Positions 49,049 to 60,697 of a stretch of DNA of 64,000 nt are shown in pieces. This DNA is from Homarus americanus (Eukaryota > Arthropoda > Malacostraca > Decapoda > Nephropidae), in contig NW_024737068.1 of the NCBI RefSeq assembly GCF_018991925.1, positions 8,265,613 to 8,329,612 on the forward strand, in the 5' to 3' direction. Below the pieces are notes generated by a model that worked only from the letters and a program-made list of their open reading frames with translations, was not told the DNA's origin and did no database searches. The position numbers and the translations under genes were made by a program. Each line of letters begins with the position of its first letter. Position 1 is the stretch's first letter.

Positions 49049-49892
49049 TATTCCACAGTGCAAAAACACCTTTTTAATTTTCCGTCTCGTTAAGAAACAG
49101 ACGTACTCAAACGAGCTTAAGACCTCCGCTACTGCTGAGACACCAAACAGTATCCAAACAATATCGAATTCTGTCCTTGAAACCTCTACTCGTTCACTTG
49201 ATCTAACCACTATCATTTTCAAACTAATAAATTGATTCTTTTTTATTCATGTAGAAAATATTATGTGCATGTTAATCATATGCATTTAATTGGGGTGAAA
49301 ATTATCCAATATTGGGAATAATAAATTATCAAAATTCGAATAAATATCCAGTGATAATTTCTAAAAAGAGGAAATTATAAAATATATCCTTAATAACTTT
49401 TTAATTTACGTAGGTATATTAAAGAGAAATCCATTGTAATACACCGGAAAAATTTCATTAACAAATATTATCACCTGAATTATCACCAAAACTATGTCAA
49501 AGTTTGGGATATTTTGCTACATAATTCCTTCATACATTTAGATAATTTATTTCGCTAAGTTTCTCCATTCGTGAGAGATATTAAGAGGATGTACATACTT
49601 GATAACTCTTCATGAATCATTACCACAGTGTTTATGATAATAATTCACCCCCCAAAAAAGACGCAAAATAGAACGTAAAGTTTAGTAGAATGTCAGGAAA
49701 GGAATAATTACGTCACAGGAAAGTAGCGTTGAAGTGTGAATTTTGGGTGAGTAAAGAGACAAGGAAATGAAAAGTTTTTGTTCGTCTATAATGTGAAGAA
49801 AATTGTACTGATGAAACTAGTGATAATCGTAATCGTAGTTGTAATCGTAATCATAATCTTATTAACAACAGCACCAACAATAATAAAAATAA
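49047..49892. other. AT-rich sequence, no gene seen
   Basis: Frequent stops; no supported gene. Confidence 0.6.
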
Positions 49893-49903
49893 AAATAAAC
49901 AAA

Positions 49904-49955
<52 letters not shown>

Positions 49956-50050
49956 GTAGTAACAACAACAACAACAAAAATAACAATAACAGTAATAATA
50001 ATAATAACAATAATAATAACAATAATAACAATAATAACAATAACAATCAC

Positions 50051-50124
<74 letters not shown>

Positions 50125-50128
50125 TAAC

Positions 50129-50193
<65 letters not shown>

Positions 50194-50203
50194 TAAAAAT
50201 AAA

Positions 50204-50240
<37 letters not shown>
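49893..50240. repeat. (AAT)n tract with AAC interruptions
   Basis: About 345 bases of AAT, with AAC, AGT and AAA units. The poly-Asn, poly-Leu and poly-Tyr frames are artefacts. Confidence 0.98.
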
Positions 50241-50589
50241 CAACAACAATAATAATATGCAAATGAGCCACGATATCAACTATAAACAGATGGTATATCA
50301 TAATATGTTCATATACATGTGACTCATCCCGTAATACGCTTGACATTTATTCACAGAGTTAAGTCATTTGTTATTTCCTGTACGTAAGCTGCTGAAATAA
50401 ACACAGTATTTACTTGGACCCAGAAGAGAATGAGATGCTACGCACGTTTCCCACACACACACCTGTATGCTCATTGCGTCACCATACACCCACACGCTCG
50501 TAAACCACATCACACATTGCTCCTTACACCCACACACCTCGGTCATTATCCTGTGTACCCACAAATTTCATGCCCTGACATATTACATC
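50241..50589. other. Unique sequence, no gene seen
   Basis: Becomes ACACC-rich towards the next array, with scattered diverged units. Confidence 0.6.
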
Positions 50590-51110
50590 CATATACCTAG
50601 TCCACCAAACCTCTACACCCACACACCTTGCCCACCAGCACACTACACCCACGCACCTCCTCCACCAACACCCTACACCCACACACCTCCTCCACCAACA
50701 CCCTACACCCACACACCTCCTCCACCAACACCCTACACCCACACACCTCCTCCACCAACACCCTACACCCACACACCTCCTCCACCAACACCCTACACCC
50801 ACACACCTCCTCCACCAACACCCTACACCCACACACCTCCTCCACCAACACCCTACACCCACACACCTCCTCCACCAACACCCTACACCCACACACCTCC
50901 TCCACCAACACCCTACACCCACACACCTCCTCCACCAACTCCCTACACCCATGCACCTACTCCACCAAAACTCTACACCCATACACCTCCTCCACTAACA
51001 CCCTACACCCATACACCTCCTCCACTAACACCCTACACCCATACACCTCCTCCACTAACACCCTACACCCACACATCTTTTCCACCAACACCCTACACCC
51101 ACAACAACAA
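50590..51110. repeat. 30-bp minisatellite, about 17 copies
   Basis: The unit is cacctcctccaccaacaccc followed by tacacccaca. Copies between about 50,660 and 50,938 are essentially perfect; the flanks diverge. Because 30 is divisible by three, several frames on both strands stay open (up to 228 codons); these are not supported as genes. Confidence 0.97.
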
Positions 51111-51359
51111 AACAATCACTAAGATAATTAATAAACTTGTTAATGGAAAATAATAAATGTTAAATAAGGAAAAAGGAAAATACCATCCCCGAGATACAAG
51201 GCAACGTGAAAGGGTTGACTGAAAGAATACCTGGTCACACACACCCCATACCCACACCCACCCCACAGCCACACCCACCCCACAGCCACACCCACATCCA
51301 CAGCTACCCCACACCCACACCAGGCACCCACAGTACAACACAGTCCTCGGTCCTCTGAG
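51111..51359. repeat. Short spacer and CACAGCCACACCCACCC repeat
   Basis: After AT-rich spacer, about five cacccacaccc/cacagccaca units lie at 51,237-51,335. Confidence 0.85.
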
Positions 51360-52940
51360 TTGACTGGAGACCCAGCTACTCTCTCTAGCCCAACTGAGGC
51401 ACTGAGTGAGCCAAACGACTACGGTGTTGACCTTGATGCTTTCACCAGTGGAGAGGATGACCTTCAACTAGTGCAGTCCAGAAGCAAGAGAAGGGTAGCA
51501 AAGGCAAAGGACCTCAGAGACCAACAACTACAACCTCAACACCGCATGAGAGTAAGATTTAATTTCCATGTAGGTACACCACTTGAAGTTAATGGCTCGA
51601 GTATGCCACGCCACCAAGCTGAGGTGTAGCCTCTGCTTACAACAACATGAAACACAGGTTTACAGAGTTAAAATTGATCAATGGGGAACCATTCAACAAA
51701 GGTGTGTAAACTGCAAAACAGATGAGATTCCTGTATTTATTTATTTTTTTTAAGGGGGAATAGCCCACCGGGGACAAGTCATTGACCCACAACGGGGCCT
51801 AGGAGGCGAAAAAATAAGAATAGAAAGAAATTAAAAATAGAAAAGGAAAAGGTTATATGAATGGCACCCTGGCTGTCCTAAGTCTCTTACACCCCCTCAG
51901 CGGTCTCAAGAAACACTATTTCTACAAGGGAACCCCTTACGGTCATCCCTGGCCCACCCAACCCCACCAAACCTCCTGGATCCTCACAAGCAGTCAACAC
52001 AAGATCTGTATGGGGTAACACAGACGTACTGACACAACAGGTAGCTGCCAACGCACCCGTGGACACGCACAAAATTAAGAGATCAATGATTTGAAAATGA
52101 AATAAAGGAACTTAAAGGTCAATTTGCAGCTCAAAATGATAAGTTAAGGACTCTCTGTGACACGCTACCGGCATAAAGCAGCAATGATCAGATTACCACC
52201 AAACGATACACTGACCTACACCACAGAGTTGTGACTGGGGACATCGATATTGTGTTTTCAAGAGTGTCTCACACCTAATGGTAAGCCCCCACCCAGTCTG
52301 CCCAATTATGTGTATTATGACCCTAGTTCTACTCACATATGTTTGATGTTGTTAAGAAGTCACTCCCGCATGTACCTCTTGTATCCAAAAAGATACCAAC
52401 TTTCAGTACCATGGGATCACTATCCACCTGGGCAACTCCACACTCAACGTGCTAAACTCCTAAGCTCCCTCAGATCAGCTTCAATACACAGATCTCCCAG
52501 ACTTTGCACACTCTGAACCCACTGTCTTGATTGGTGACCTGAATACTAAACACAAGAAAATGTGTATTGGCTTTAATCTATCATACACAACTCATATCTT
52601 TGATGTAGTCACTGATCTTTTGTCTGGTTCACAAACAAATCCAAGCCATGTAGCCAATGCCACCCTCACTGGCGGTAAACCAAGCACACGTAGACTCACA
52701 GTTAAGCAAGAACATGAAAATCAGTTCATAGACTTCAATTATGACTGGTACAAGGATTACAAGCCAGACAAGGGTTACAAACATGTTAGAACAACTCAAA
52801 TGGTAAAATTGTTTCAGTCCTCTCTTGCTGCCGTCTGGGAATGTGTAAATGGACTCAGACAAAATGCATGTGACACATATGATCAATAGACTGAACCAAT
52901 AACAGCACATAAGGAAACTGGTACTATCCATGAGAACAAC
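51360..52940 (+). mobile_element. Decayed non-LTR retrotransposon: ORF1 and endonuclease
   Basis: ORF1 relics: 51,360-51,629 reads YGVDLDAFTSGEDDLQLVQS, then RSKRRVAKAKDLRDQQLQPQ; shifted, 51,604-51,745 reads CHATKLRCSLCLQQHETQ and later QQRCVNCKTDE, a Cys/His run recalling a degraded zinc knuckle. A Pro-rich piece (51,930-52,000) and ENEIKELKGQFAAQNDKLRT (52,095-52,155) would be the linker and coiled coil. ORF2 endonuclease from about 52,230: DIDIV, a shifted QECLTPNGKPPPSLPNY (E is catalytic), then GITIHLGNSTLNVLNS, a stop where the family usually has Tyr, APSDQLQYTDLPDFAHSEP, and VLIGDLNTKHKK (52,520-52,560), the GDxN motif. The copy then stays open to 52,889 without a reverse transcriptase. 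51,735-51,870 does not fit ORF1 and may be a nested insert on the minus strand with an AAATAAAT tail. The endonuclease resembles the Jockey/I/CR1 assemblage; clade uncertain. Confidence 0.8.
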
Positions 52941-52954
52941 AACATGAACTACAA

Positions 52955-53215
52955 CAGCTTACAATGACACAGGCATGACCCACTGACAACAGAAGCAGCA
53001 GCTGGCAAGGTCACAGGCACGATCCACTGACAACACCAGCAGCAGCAAGCAAAGACACAGGCACGACCCACTGACAGCAACACCAGCAGACAAAGACACA
53101 GGCACGACCCACTGACAACACCAGCAGCAGCAAGCAAAGACACAGGCACGACCCACTGACAGCAACACCAGCAGACAAAGACACAGGCACGACCCACTGA
53201 CAACATCAACACACG
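52955..53215. repeat. Dimeric minisatellite in the LINE's 3' flank
   Basis: Two unit types alternate. Both contain acacaggcacgacccactga; one continues caacaccagcagcagcaagc and the other cagcaacaccagcagaca. Together they form a higher-order period of about 85 bases, present about two and a half times. The Cys/Leu/Val-rich minus frames are artefacts. Confidence 0.9.
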
Positions 53216-53309
53216 CACACACACCACGACAGGACCCGTTCATCATGAGTGATCGTTCTTCACGCTTCTAACCGGAACGTTCCAAAAGCTGCCATTACCA
53301 TCAAGATCA
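53216..53309. other. Unique spacer
   Basis: Base-balanced, too short to interpret. Confidence 0.5.
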
Positions 53310-53815
53310 CCCCCGATTTACCTCCTCCATCTCCCCTCCCTATTCCTCTTTCTCCCTATCTATCCTCCCTCTTTCCCCTTCTCTTCCACCCCCTCTTCCC
53401 AATAATTTTCTCTCTCTCTCTTCCTTTCTCACCTCTTCACCTTCCTTCCTGCTCTTTCTTCTTCCCCTTTCTGTTCTCCCCCTTTCCTTTCACCAACCCT
53501 TTTCTTCCCCTCTCTCCCTTTCTCCTCCTTTCCCTATACCCACCTCTCTCCTCTCCACCTTACCCTCTATCCCCCCTCACACCATCTCTACCTCCTCCTC
53601 TACCCTTCACCCTCTCCTCGTACCATCTCTCTACTCCCCCTTCCATCAACTGTCCCCCTTATCCTACCTTCTATCCCTTCCCCTTCCCTCCTCCTCTTGC
53701 CCACTCTACCCTCTTCTCTCACTCCTTCTACCCCCTCCTCTACCCTCCCCTTCCACCTACCCTCTACCCCTTCCTCTCACCTCTCTACCCCTCCCCCCAA
53801 CCCACCAAGACCCTC
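53310..53815. repeat. Pyrimidine-rich tract
   Basis: C/T-rich plus strand with imperfect ctctaccctcctcc words. It produces a 212-codon Pro/Ser/Leu frame that is compositional. Confidence 0.92.
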
Positions 53816-54405
53816 ATCTTCTGCACCACCACATCGTCAAGGATCACGTTGGTTGCTCCCACTGAATTTTATCGTGAAGGCAATTGAAAGCGACTTACGA
53901 CTTCCGGCCCCCATGCTTATGAATTAGAAATTTATGTTCCCTTAATGCATAACCTGCTATTGGTGATAGATAAGATGAATGACAAACGGGGAGGGGTGGG
54001 TGGGTGGGTAAGTGGGTTGTTGCCTCTACCGTGGACTGTGATGATGGGATTAAACCTGAACACAAGAGTAATGTTAGTTACGAAGAGTTCCCTTGTCGTC
54101 AATATTGTCACGTCGAGGAAGGAGTCACGCTAATACGAGTTTGTGATTGGTTGGTTGAAGTCTTTATTGTCTTAAACTTCAACTTTTATTAAGACAGATT
54201 AGTGTTGTGGATAAATTGTTTTTGTTCTTTGGTTTTTCTCGTCATTGATGGCTAGAATGTTAGTAATTTATGTTCACTTAAGGACAAAATTCTCTAGACA
54301 TTTGTTAATATCTGGTGTTAATGTTACTTAAGGTTTATGTATAGGGAAGGAGAAGTTACGATTTTAATATCTATAAACTGGAGACTATTATTTATATTGG
54401 AGTAT
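53816..54405. other. Unique sequence, no gene seen
   Basis: A gggtgggtgggt run lies at 53,996-54,008. No supported gene. Confidence 0.6.
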
Positions 54406-54540
<135 letters not shown>

Positions 54541-55163
54541 TTGTAGTATTCACGTGCTACATCCACACATACGACCCACAAGTACATTTCAGATATTACC
54601 AAAATTAAAGAGAGAATTTTGGTCCCACGTGTACGTATATAATGGGACCACTCGACATACACAGAGACCGAGAGATGTTTATGACAGGTGAAGAAGCTCT
54701 CAGTAGATGTCAACGTCCTTAACAATACAAGAAACTAATCAAGAAATAATATACCTGAGACTGTAATAAGACAGGTTAGTACAGGCGAGACTATTAAGAC
54801 AGGTTAGTACAGGTGAAGCTTACTATTCCGCCAGGAGGAGCCACACCTTACACCTGTGTCATTACCACAGAGCTCAACATATTGTTCTTTGTGTGTTGAA
54901 AGAGTTTGTGATTTGTTTAATTTGGGTGACATGTTTAAGGGGGTGGATTTGGTCCACTATATTATGATTACACACGCATTAATTTGTTATCTTAGTCATC
55001 ACCTATTGTGCTATTTTTTGTCCATCGTATTAACTGTTTGTAGTTTATATCAGTATTTGGTATAGAATTTATCTTATGGAAGTATTTGTTTCTGGTAGTC
55101 TGTAAGTGGCTTTGGCAAGTTAGGTGAATTTCTACCTTTTCTGACCTGATTGATTATTTTTTC
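54541..55163. other. AT-rich sequence, no gene seen
   Basis: Unique sequence. A 36-base phrase ending 'agacaggttagtacaggcga' is duplicated at about 54,770-54,820. Confidence 0.55.
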
Positions 55164-55250
55164 TCATGTTTGAGGGATGTGGTTTGCCAGGTGCAGCTTA
55201 AGGTAGTCAATAATCAATTCTTGTTCACCTTGTTTACTGAGACTGGTTAC

Positions 55251-55411
55251 CTCTTCTTCTGTAATACACTGACAATTTTGTGGTGTGGCAGTCGAGTGGA
55301 TATTGCAATTTTTTCTTCCCTAAAGGAGTCAATGATTCCTACCCAGGGTTTCAACAGTTCACTCATCTGTGAACGGGTTCTTGACTTTATAGTTTGGGAA
55401 GTAATGACGAT
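55251..55411 (-). CDS. Candidate coding exon or gene relic, unrecognised
   Basis: On the minus strand an acceptor-like tgttcctcccccatgacact...gcgctag ends at 55,412 and is followed by 54 open codons: IVITSQTIKSRTRSQMSELL, KPWVGIIDSFREEKIAISTR and LPHHKIVSVLQKKR, then aggtaacc, a possible donor that also supplies an in-frame stop. Immediately beyond, in a different minus frame, TEEEVTSLSKQGEQELIIDY and LKLHLANHIPQT runs to a stop at 55,164. Two protein-like pieces in adjacent frames suggest one decayed coding sequence with a frameshift, or an exon plus readthrough. The plus strand is also open (81 codons, 55,170-55,415), so the strand is not certain. No family is recognised. Confidence 0.35.
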
Positions 55412-55462
55412 CTAGCGCACAGTGTCATGGGGGAGGAACACTATATTAACGCATCGCAACAG

Positions 55463-55491
55463 CTGATTGGTGGATAGATTGACATATAAGG
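55463..55491. other. Shared ctgattggtgga...tgacatat word, copy 2
   Basis: Matches 24,125-24,152 with one indel and a few changes. It lies about 50 bases upstream of the candidate exon above on the minus strand. Confidence 0.45.
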
Positions 55492-56661
55492 ATAACACAG
55501 GTAATATAACAAGGCTTTAAATCGTGACGTGTATCCGGCACCCCTACTGACTGATATTACTGTTATTCTTTAGGGAACTTTGGTGTTTTTTTATTAATTT
55601 ATTTCTACATCCTCGTCTTTATCAGTTTTTCTTCTATTCTCATCTTTCGTTTTATCTGTATTTTAATTTCATTTTCTTACGTGCCTGAATCCTCCATTTC
55701 TTCTGTCTTTTAACCATAATTAACGGGAAACATTTCATAATATACTCAGATTATTAGGGTTGGTACTCAGACACCCGCTCGCTCACACACCATACTCCTC
55801 ATTATCCATCTCTCTAAAGTAACACATGTTGGTGCTGAGGGTCATACCCTCAACATCACGTACATGGCCATTATCGGCGTCCGATCTCTCCATAATATCG
55901 CCTTCTCCCTCCCCCCCAGGATCTTGTCATCTGTCTTTCATTCATCCTTATAGAGATCCTTATCACAGGAGGTGGAATAATCTCAAGAGTACTTACCTCC
56001 GTACCTGAAGTTATGCATTACATTGCGGTCAATTACAGTTCATCTCCCTGCATTAAATTACCTTTTGGGGATTATTGGTCATTTTGTGAATCAGTAAGTG
56101 GGGCATTGAGTCCTTGAGTGTGGGGTGGCAGATGTTACCACCGTCATCAATTGCATGCAACCCGAGACAATGGGTAATGCAAGGGACACGCCGCACAATG
56201 ACCAGGTATCGTAATGCATGCGTACCACCGTCCTATTATGCTTGTCCTAATATGCCGAGTAACGCAATAATTGAATCCTCATATGGGATGTAGCTCCCTT
56301 AGTGACCTCATTCAGTTTTATTTTTTTTTATTGTTCCCGCGGAAACAATTTCAGGGAGGACATAGAGGATATTGCATTAGGATTTAGAGGGAAGATTACA
56401 GAGCAGCTCACGCCTGGCCATCTCTTTAAGTGATTATGACGTTACACGCTGATCTTTTCGACTGTTGTTGTTCCTGTCATTGATAACATGTGGGGGCGAG
56501 GTCACCCTTCAACAACACTTATCACTGTCTTATAACGAAGATGATTTATGTGAGACATCTTCAGATGTCTTGAATAAGGCTAAGGTGCTCCGTTGTTTCC
56601 CTTTTCCCGTGTGATTTTATCAAGATTTATCTTATCCACGTTTTCATTGTGGATCTACATG

Positions 56662-56664
<3 letters not shown>
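55492..56664. other. Repeat-poor island, candidate regulatory DNA
   Basis: About 1.1 kb almost free of microsatellites. From 56,000 to 56,290 it is dense in TAATGCAT/ATGCAA-type words (ttatgcattac, tcaattgcatgcaac, taatgcatgcg, gcaataattga), the kind bound by POU, C/EBP and homeodomain factors. No long open frame. Function is inference. Confidence 0.3.

Positions 56665-56749
<85 letters not shown>
56665..56749. repeat. (AT)n microsatellite
   Basis: About 42 AT units. Confidence 0.99.
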
Positions 56750-56750
<1 letters not shown>

Positions 56751-56903
56751 TCACTGGTTGCGTTAATAATGAGCTTGCTCATATAATATTTACTAAAATC
56801 GATATAATTAACACCAAGATCAAAACTTCAAGTAATTGCAAAACTCACACCTAATACTAAAGATAAGTATACACAGTTGACCAAGTACAGTACCTTATAA
56901 TAT

Positions 56904-57045
56904 ATATGTTACAGTATGATTGTGAAACCAGTAATTTTATGAAATCCCTGGAAATTTCAGCCGTTTCATTTAAATACTGTTTCACTCAGGAACTTTACGA
57001 AATGACTAAAATACGTAGGAATTTCACGAAATAAATGAAATATTA
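56904..57045 (+). repeat. Inverted dispersed repeat, left copy
   Basis: Starts atgttacagtatgattgtga and continues through ccctggaaatttcag and several tttNatgaaat/atttcacgaaat words. Its reverse complement lies at 61,945-62,095. See that entry and the finding. Confidence 0.8.
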
Positions 57046-57258
57046 TCATTATTTGTACACGATCATACTAAAAGGCATTAAACAATTTGTTGAGACTACC
57101 ATATATTTATGCCTTGCTCGGGAACCTACAGTGAGGTCAAGAGATGAGTGAGGCCAGCACAAAACAAATATCTGAGTGATCACTTTTATATATTAAAACA
57201 TGCTTGTGATCACATCAAATAAAGGGCCAAACAATACGCTGTTTTATGTATTAAAACC
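57046..57258. other. Unique sequence between repeats
   Basis: AT-rich; no gene seen. Confidence 0.6.
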
Positions 57259-57921
57259 CCTCGCCACACACCCTCGAGTGGATGATACCAGGACCCCAGC
57301 CACACCCTCCAGTGGATGATACCAGGACCCCAGCCACACACCCTCCAGTGGATGATACCAGGACCCCAGCCACACACCCTCCAGTGGATGATATCAGGAC
57401 CCCAGCCACACACCCTCCAGTGGATGATACCAGGACCCCAGCCACACACCTCCAGTGGATGATATCAGGACCCCAGCCACACACCCTCCAGTGGATGATA
57501 CCAGGACCCCAGCCACACACCTTCAGTGGATGATACTAGGACCCTCGCCACACACCCGAGTGGATGATACCAGGACCTCAGCCAAACACCCTATAATGGA
57601 TGATACCAGGACCTCAGCCACACACCCTACAGTGGATGATACCAGGACCCTCGCCACACACCTCGAGTGATGCTACCAGGACCTCAGCCAAACACCCTAC
57701 AATCTATGATACCAGGACCCCAGCCACACACCCTACAGTGGATGATACCAGGACCCTCGCCACACACCCTCGAGTGGATGCTACCAGGACCTCAGCCAAA
57801 CACCCTACAATCGATGATACCAGGACCCCAGCCACACACCCTACAGTGGATGATACCAGGACCTCAGCCACACACTACAGTGGATGATACCAGGTCCCCA
57901 GCCACAAACCATCGAGTGGAT
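57259..57921. repeat. 36-bp minisatellite, gtggatgataccaggacccc
   Basis: About 18 copies of a 36-base unit containing gtggatgataccaggacccc and agccacacaccct, with ctcgcc and ctcagcc variants grouped to the right. 36 is a multiple of three, so 12-residue repeats appear in open frames on both strands. Confidence 0.97.
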
Positions 57922-59213
57922 GTTTATATTAAAACCAGGCTTACACATTGTACTTCCAAAATACAGGAAAAAAAATCAGTTAAAGTTCTTATCGTTGAAG
58001 AGCCTATGGTGAAACAAGATATCATTGGGGACAGTGCGTGCCTGTCAGGGAGCTCCATATTTTACCACAACATATTTTATTTGAAAATCTAAACGTGACA
58101 TTCAAGGAGGAATATTGTGTTTTCTTCAAATAACTACCGACGCAAAAGAGAGGAAAACCAATACAACTTAAAGAGATGTTTTTAAGGAAGAACCAGATAA
58201 CTCGGAGACGTCCTCCTCATTCCGGGAACGATTATCAAAATCTGATTGGATCCATATTCATTCCCATATTGCGAACAGTGTAGTGAAAAATAACTAATGC
58301 GTATTGAAGTACATTCTGGGCCCGATCTTTTGTAAACACAACAAACACTGAACAACATGTTGGTTCTAAGAGGATGCATGATACTGCAATGGTAAATAGC
58401 TTAAAAGATCATGACTAATAATGGCGCACAGAAATTCAAAGTTCTGGAAGTTAATAGAGTTAATAACATATGCATGTCACAATCTAGAAAATCACTGAAT
58501 CAAGAAAATTCCCGAGGGACTTCTTACAACAAACGTGATCCCGATCTTCAACATGGGAAGTAACAGAGATTTACTCAGTTAGCAGAGACATAAGACTCCC
58601 GAGCAAGTACAAAAACATTGATAACTGATAATATAAAACCGTGTTACAGTCCCTCGAGGAGCCATTAACTTTCACTTACCTGGAAAAAAAACATTTATAT
58701 TAACCTTCCATCCCGCTTTACTTCTATAAACATTTTAGTAAAGGTCACGGTTCTCAAGATGTGCTAGTACCTATAGAAATGTTCTTATAAGATGGCAAAT
58801 GTTTGAGAGGTTATGACCATTGACAACAGAAATGTACCAAGCGTAACCAAATCACTAGATATGTTGGATTATTAAGTTTGGTTTAGTTGGTTCGTGTTGT
58901 CTGTTATCATCAGGGGTTAACACCTTCAACCTTTCTGGGGGAGTTTTGATGACAATACCATATAGTTGTGAAGGAAAACTGTACATTATACAGTATATAT
59001 AATTTATATATTTTTTTCTTTCTCTCGTATTAGATATGCATCTATATTACAACAAACGTATTCAAGAAGATTCCCCCATCCCCAAAAAATATTATAAGGT
59101 AGCGACCCTCTTCTTAACCATTACCAACAATTATACTCTTCAACTAACAGGAACAACCATGTTAGTAACGATGTCTTTAGTCTTACACCAAAAAGAGTAG
59201 ACGTAGTGCTTAC
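57922..59213. other. AT-rich sequence, no gene seen
   Basis: Unique. A 65-codon minus frame (58,182-58,379) is unrecognised. If the exon at 59,214-59,278 is real this is the intron that follows it. Confidence 0.5.
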
Positions 59214-59278
59214 CTTGCCCTGGTGGTAGAGGAAGCCTTGGCATCACCCGCCATGTTATTGACGAGGGACCATCCTGC
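59214..59278 (-). CDS. Candidate internal or first coding exon
   Basis: On the minus strand a good acceptor (a branch-like cctaattc about 25 bases upstream, then atgttgtttcag) precedes a 65-base exon that ends gggcaag before gtaagc, a strong donor. Read from its first base it is fully open: AGWSLVNNMAGDAKASSTTR and A, then a split codon. If translation starts in this exon, the ATG at 59,252-59,254 (aacatggcg context) gives MAGDAKASSTTRA. A second frame is also open (DGPSSITWRVMPRLPLPPGQ). The agreement of acceptor, donor and base composition supports a real spliced exon; the protein is not recognised. Confidence 0.45.
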
Positions 59279-60697
59279 CTGAAACAACATTGATGAATTA
59301 GGCCACAGTTCTGTTTTCATTACTGTAATTATATACATCTTTATTGATTTTAAACCAAAAACCTATAAACAGTAACACAGGAGATGGTGGAAACTTCCAT
59401 CTCTCATCAAGGATCAATAAAGCTGCTTGATATAACTGGACAAAGTGCAGTACAAGAAGGCGTAATGGTCAGAGCCCCAAAGAGTAACTCACTCAACCTA
59501 CACTGTCAGTTTTCCGGTGCTGAGATTCATAAAATTTAATTTAATTTTTACCATAGTTATTCAGCTGACAATTTTGGCCTGTCAGCAGCAGACCCCCCCC
59601 CGCCATACTAAGCAGAAGGTAAGGTAGGTTTCTTTGGTAAGTCAGGTTCTGTTATGTTCTGTGCATTTTCATTTCCATTTTCAAGTTCAGTATCATGCAA
59701 ATAGTATGTCCAGAACTTTTGGTTCAATTCCATAAGTTATTTCTGGTGCTAACCATATCCGTCACCTTTACCTAACGCTGTGAAGTTGGGTCAGCATGAT
59801 TAGGTTTAAATAGTTAAATTTCTGTTGTAAGGTTAGGTTAAGAAATGTTAGAATAAGTAAGGGTAATTATTGAGGACAAACCTGTTACAGATTTTTCATA
59901 GAAAATTAAGTTAAAAATTATGCAATTTCACAGTGTTTTGCAGTGGATACTGTTGTGGTTTGGGCATAAGCAAATTATGAGCAGAAGACAACATCGAGTT
60001 TGTATCGGGACACCATACCATTTTATCACAGCGAAAGATGAAGTAGTGCTGTTCATGTAAGGCTAGAAGCCTAATTTTCTATCAAATGAAGCATTTGCCC
60101 AAGAAATGAAAATCATATTCGAACTCAGCGATGAAAATATAGTAAGAAAATATCCATTAAAACAAATTATGCTGCAACAGGTCAGTCGTTAATATTAATC
60201 TAATTTAGATTCAGTTTAAGTTAGGTTAGGTTAGATTAAGTTTAAATAGTTTATTTTCTCTTGCTAAAAATGATTTATTCTTAGTGTACCTGACCTGACT
60301 GTAAAGAGACTTGGACATTTTGATCATTTCATAATATATTTATTTATTTTATGGAAAGGAAGTCATGTTTGAGATATCTAACTACACCATTAATTACGAT
60401 AAACAAACCAAGCAAACCTGACCTGGTCCATCTAACTAAAATTTATGGTAAAATCATTTGGTTAGGTTTGGTTAGGTTTGGTGAGATTAGGTTAGGTTTT
60501 CTTGGTTCGATGCTAAAATTATGCAAAGTGCCCTTCTAAACTATTCACGTGTGTTTAATAACTTATATTTGAAGCACAAATGTTTTTAAATTACAGTTTA
60601 AAATATTTCATCTCACTCTGCCAACTGATAATGTAAACATACGAAAGGGGTGACGGGATTATAGTTTCACAAAAAATAAAATTCTAGAAATACTCAC
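59279..60697. other. Possible intron on the minus strand
   Basis: Unique AT-rich DNA with a poly-C run at 59,593-59,601 and short ggttaggtt words at 60,220-60,233 and 60,459-60,498. No exon stands out inside. Confidence 0.4.

Noticed and set aside
49778..50279. 162-codon poly-Asn frame and poly-Leu/poly-Tyr partners
   Set aside because: Translation of (AAT)n in different frames, with no unique coding flank.
50467..51153. 228-codon Pro/Thr/His repeat protein
   Set aside because: The unit length is a multiple of three and both strands are open, so frame openness carries no information; no start, splice or codon evidence.
57210..57887. 12-residue repeat proteins on both strands
   Set aside because: Same reason: a 36-bp minisatellite keeps several frames open.
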